From positions 19,569,323-19,633,322 of the forward strand of contig NC_058064.1 in NCBI RefSeq assembly GCF_020085105.1: 64,000 nt of DNA, read 5' to 3'. Origin of the DNA: Siniperca chuatsi. Its lineage: Eukaryota > Chordata > Actinopteri > Centrarchiformes > Sinipercidae. Below the pieces are notes generated by a model, which had not been told where the DNA came from, did not search any database, and saw only the letters and a program-made list of their open reading frames with translations. A program made the position numbers and the translations under genes. Positions 59,940-64,000 of this stretch are shown in pieces. The number at the start of each line of letters is the position of its first letter. The first letter of the stretch is position 1.

Positions 59940-62900
59940 ATGGAGGTGACGGCCGCACGCCGTTCGTTTCTTTGCGATATCGGTGAGCACTGTTTTCACA
60001 ACAGCTTGCATACTGCACGTGTCAGCTGCCTTAAGAATGTCACGTATGGCAGTCGATTTTGTTGACGTCTAATCATATTCTCGTGCTCGTGCCCTGCTCT
60101 GCTCGTGCCGCTTTCGTCATATCTAAAGCTGTAGAGTTCTACTAATATATACATTCATACCAAGACAGTAACACACAGGCTAATAAGCGAGTTAAGGTAG
60201 GCTACATGAGATATTATTTCAAAATAGTTATTAAAAGTTACAAAATGTTGTTGAGGTGAAGAAACTCTGCCAAGGCAAATACACCAAGGGAATATAAAGT
60301 AACGTAAGTTTCTGTCGCTGAGTAGCGTTAGCTAATACAGCTACTACGACTAATACTAATAATTGAACCGTTCCTATTACATTGTTATTAGTATTATTTA
60401 TTGCCTAGCAATAATAAGTTTGAAATATGTTTTTCACAACCTATAGTTTTAATAAGGCAAAGCTTGGACAAAAAGTTAAGTTTAAAAGAGTAAAGTTAAG
60501 ATGTTTTATGAACATGCAGGTTTTGTCTACGGTGTAAAGAGAGCAAGTCTTGTTTAGAATGTTTATACATTTCGGAAACGAACACGAAGAGAGTTTTACG
60601 GAGTACTTACAATATTAGCTTTATTTAAAACAGTTTTAAAGTTGTGAGAATTGCAAACATTCATACAAAGAATAGAAAACCCGAACAATGCGTAGCACTG
60701 TGCTCAAATATTTGTAAATGTGTTGCTGTCTGCGTAAGGTTTCTGGGCAGACCGGACTGCCCTGCATGAAGCAGCGTCCCATGGCAGGGCCCTGCAGCTG
60801 AAACAGCTGCTAGAAAGCGGAGCGTCGGTCAACATGGTGACGGTGGACAACATCACTCCGCTCCATGAAGCCTGCATACAGGCTCATCCAAACTGCGCCC
60901 GGCTGCTGCTGGAGGCTGGAGCCCAGGTGGGATAAACCTCCATGCTCCTACCCCCCCATCTATGGAGGACCAAACCTCACTTGTAGAGATGTGAAGAAAT
61001 AAAAGGCTCAAATAAATAGGGACACCTTATCACAAACACCGATATAAAGTGATGCAATCTAATACAGAATAAATAGTACCTTTCTGGGGTTTGTGAAGCA
61101 ACCTACAGTCTCAAAAGTTACCATGGATTTGAGCCAACACGTCTCTTTAGATCATCCACTTTTCACATTGTGATAGTGTAACGTGTGTCATTAAAACGTT
61201 GACAATCATCTAAAGTTGTATAGGAAAAATAAAATGGGAATCTTCCAGGTGGATGTACGGACCATCCATGGCAGCACTCCTCTGTGTAACGCCTGTGCTT
61301 CTGGCAGTTTGGAGTGCGCCAAGCTGCTCTTGGAGTACAGAGCCAAAGTTAACCCGTCCCTGACAGCCCTCACCGCCTCGCCACTCCACGAGGCCTGTAT
61401 ACAAGGTAAACCTTAAGCAGCAATAAGACAGGGTTCAACCGGTCACACCCCATCAGACTTCTTCACTGTAAGTAAAACTTTACATTCCTCTCAGGTAATG
61501 TTGAAGTGGTGAGGTTGATGATAGCCAGCGGTGCCCAGCTGGAGGCGTACGATGTCCACTTTGGTCCACCCCTTCACATCGCATGTGCTAAAGGACACGT
61601 GGACTGTGTCAAGGAGCTGCTTAATGCAGGTCAGCAAGAAGACCGCAGGCCAGAAAGTGTGTTAAATAAATCCATTCTTAAAACGGAAAAAAAGTATGAA
61701 AGATCTCTGTATTGCGATGAAGTGTTTAACGGTGGTGTCATTTTTAAGTTTACCTACTTTCTCCTAACCTGCCTAATTTAATTCTGCTTTTGTTACTGAT
61801 TTCCTACATTTCTCACAATGCCCTTTGACAAGACCCAGAGAAGAGTGTGTAAGTAGCTTAGTTTGAAAGTAGTCGGAGAGTTATGCTATACCTTATTCTT
61901 AAGATATAACTTAAAATGTGCACCACATTTCCTGTGACAGACTGCATCACTTCACATTTATGATGACACTGACACGCACACTCTGTATTGTGCTGCAGTT
62001 ACTGTTGTTGGGATTAGACGAGGTTACAAGTGTGAGTTTATACTAAATTCACTTGAGGTGGGAACTGCTGCCGGCACCACCTAGTTGTAACTGTTTTGGT
62101 TTTGATTTCGACAGACTCTTCACCAAGATGGAAGTTTTCTGTTGATGTTTTCACTATTTATGACTGCCATCCTCACCTTAGCAAAAAACATCAAAATACA
62201 ACAGAAGCAATTGATAAATGATAGTTGAATTATTAATAAGGTAACCATGTGAAAGCATACATTACTTTCAACCTTTTTAATTAAACAGATAATTGTAGAT
62301 AGGTCTTTTAATTTCAGTCACTAGTGTCTTTCTTTCCCATTTTACATGAATGATGCATTATGCACAGTGTTTTCATTACAGTCAACTTAGTTCAAGGTTT
62401 CCTGTGGAGTTTGTGACCTCCAGTAGCGCTATGGAGCTGTTGTTGTGGGAGTGGGTCCCCGGCCCGCTGTGTTTATGTTGTGCATGTGCGCGCACACACA
62501 CACACACACACACACAGGTGACCGAATACACTGTGCTGCCAACGGATTGACAGGTGGCTGTAATGCGCCAAGATATGCAGCAATGCGCCAGCAAAGACAG
62601 GGAAGAAGAAGACTTCTAGCAAGTAAAGATGGATGTAAACGATGCTGGATTTAAAACACTTGCAAAATCAGCTTTGCAAGTGTTTTATGAAGAAGGAAAT
62701 GCACTAGACACATTGCTAGAGCTCAAGGATGCACACAATGTGTTTTGGTGAATCTAAACTTAACTTTTGTTTGTTTACAAGAAAACTCAACAACCACTGG
62801 TATACATATAGTAAATGTCTATTAGAACACTATTCGTATTTTTAAAAACAAGGTCAATGCCTAAACACATTGCGTAAAGTGCTTCAAAGCATCTGGAGGA

Positions 62901-64000
62901 CAGTTGATGTATGCTCACCAAAGGATATCACAAGTTTGGAGTGTGATGAAACACCTTTTTCACATCTTCCAAACAGCCACTGGTAATGTTAGTAATTATG
63001 AAATTCAACTTGCAGAGACTTGAATCTTGCGTTCGATCAGTAATCCATCACTACTACCAGTGGGAGCAAGTTATGAAAAAAACGTTCATATTGTAATAGA
63101 AAAACAAACTCATTTTAAATCCTTATGGTATACCTTCGAAAACAGCAACAGCAGTGAGCAACAGATTCCAGTTGAGAATTATTGAATTGGTCCTTTACTC
63201 AAATCACACAATTTGGCTGTCTGGCTGCATTGCATTCTGGTCTGTTAGGGTGTAGAAATTAGTCTCTGTGCCTTTTATGATGTATTTCTTACTGTATGAT
63301 TGTTGAATGTCAGTGCAGAATGACGGCTCTAAAAGGAGCCCCTTGCTCTTTGATTCTTAGAGACTGAAGACAAAACTATGACAAAGTTTGGTATCTGCAG
63401 GACAAAGAAAAACACCACCAAGCAAACAAAATGAGCCCAGGAATGCAGGATTTATTGTCAGCTGTAATAGCACTGTACAGGACATGTATGAGGGTGGATT
63501 TTACTTACCAAAAAAGTCAGGTCATTTCAGTTGTCATGAATCCAAACAAACTGGCCTAAGCTCATCTTAACTTCCTGCAGGTGCCAGGGTGAATTCGGTT
63601 AAATTCCACGAGACAGCTTTGCACCACGCAGCACGTGTCGGCATGGTGGACATGATCGAGCTGTTGGTGGAGTTTGGAGCTAACGTGTACGCCAGCGACA
63701 ACCTGGGAAGAAAGCCTGTAGACTACACAACACCTGCGTCTCCCGCTTACACCTGCCTCATGGTTTATGACAGTAAGTTCATGCGCTGCTTCAGAGAGCT
63801 ATTAGCAGTCTTTTTTCTCTTTCCTCAGTTTTGCTTTTGAGTCACGATAACTTGGCATATGAAAACCTCTTCTTCTCGACAGGTAATCCTCTGAGCCTGC
63901 AGCAGCTTTGTAGAATCACCGTGAGGATGATGCTTGGCACCAGAGCCTCAGAGGTCATAGGTCAGCTGGACATGTCCCACCGCATCCACAGCTACCTCCA
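59940..64000 (+). CDS. asb13: Ankyrin repeat and SOCS box protein 13 (3' end outside window)
   Basis: Six exons: 59940-59982, 60739-60926, 61249-61405, 61495-61629, 63581-63772 and 63883-64000 (cut by the window edge). Phases agree. ASB proteins are substrate receptors that join ankyrin repeats to Elongin B/C and Cullin-5 through a SOCS box. Seen: start MEVTAARRSFLCDIGFWADR; ankyrin repeats ALHEAASHGRALQLKQLLES, TPLHEACIQAHPNCARLLL, TPLCNACASGSLECAKLLLE, SPLHEACIQGNVEVVRLMIA, PPLHIACAKGHVDCVKELLN and TALHHAARVGMVDMIELLVE; then SOCS box PLSLQQLCRITVRMMLG and a Cullin-box-like stretch IGQLDMSHRIHSYL at the edge. Human ASB13 has 278 residues; about 277 codons are seen here, so only a few residues and the stop are missing. 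The last complete intron is just 110 bp. Confidence 0.95.
61630..63580. other. asb13 intron 4
   Basis: GTCAGC to CTGCAG. Holds a CA microsatellite at 62491-62516; otherwise nothing recognised. Confidence 0.6.
62491..62516. repeat. (CA)n microsatellite
   Basis: An uninterrupted CA run after TGTGCG. Confidence 0.95.

Overview
The window reads as a stretch of a bony-fish (teleost) nuclear chromosome. It has intron-split genes with GT/AG borders, long AT-rich introns, many CA, TA and GT microsatellites, an intron-containing tRNA-Tyr gene, and a dense load of fish-type transposon remnants: L2/Rex1-like LINEs, hAT and PIF/Harbinger-like MITEs, and SINE-like pieces. The recognised proteins are vertebrate. 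The call of percomorph teleost rather than another fish is an inference from repeat style.

Layout: 1-17 kb is gene-poor. It holds LINE and MITE fragments, a decayed intronless coiled-coil open frame built of repeats of about 36 residues (4470-5830, + strand), a nested MITE-in-MITE (6.68-8.15 kb), a LINE copy (8.88-10.44 kb), an almost perfect 83-bp-arm palindrome (10.86-11.06 kb), and two broken TRIM-family genes with RING or PRY/SPRY remnants on the minus strand (13.69-14.74 and 15.73-16.02 kb). From 17.84 to 25.80 kb on the minus strand lies glt8d2, a GT8-family glycosyltransferase with eight coding exons found; the short exon carrying its start codon was not found. Intergenic DNA rich in MITEs follows to 31.9 kb.

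From 32 kb to the end, three plus-strand genes follow head to tail: ankrd16 (7 exons, 32016-38789, 370 aa), with a tRNA-Tyr gene in intron 1 and a LINE in intron 5; gdi2 (10 coding exons, 40050-58005, 447 aa), with a very large repeat-filled intron 1 and a clean hAT insertion with a perfect 8-bp target duplication in intron 8; and asb13 (6 exons from 59940, running off the right edge within the SOCS box). The order ankrd16-gdi2-asb13 matches human 10p15, but the large human gene TASOR2 between GDI2 and ASB13 has no room here.

The genes do not form one pathway. GLT8D2 is a predicted secretory-pathway glycosyltransferase, ANKRD16 a cofactor of alanyl-tRNA synthetase, GDI2 a Rab recycling factor, and ASB13 a substrate receptor of a Cullin-5 ubiquitin ligase. 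ZNF143-like motifs lie upstream of both ankrd16 and asb13. I found no convincing wholly new system. The least explained items are the degenerate coiled-coil array, the large palindrome and the nested MITEs.
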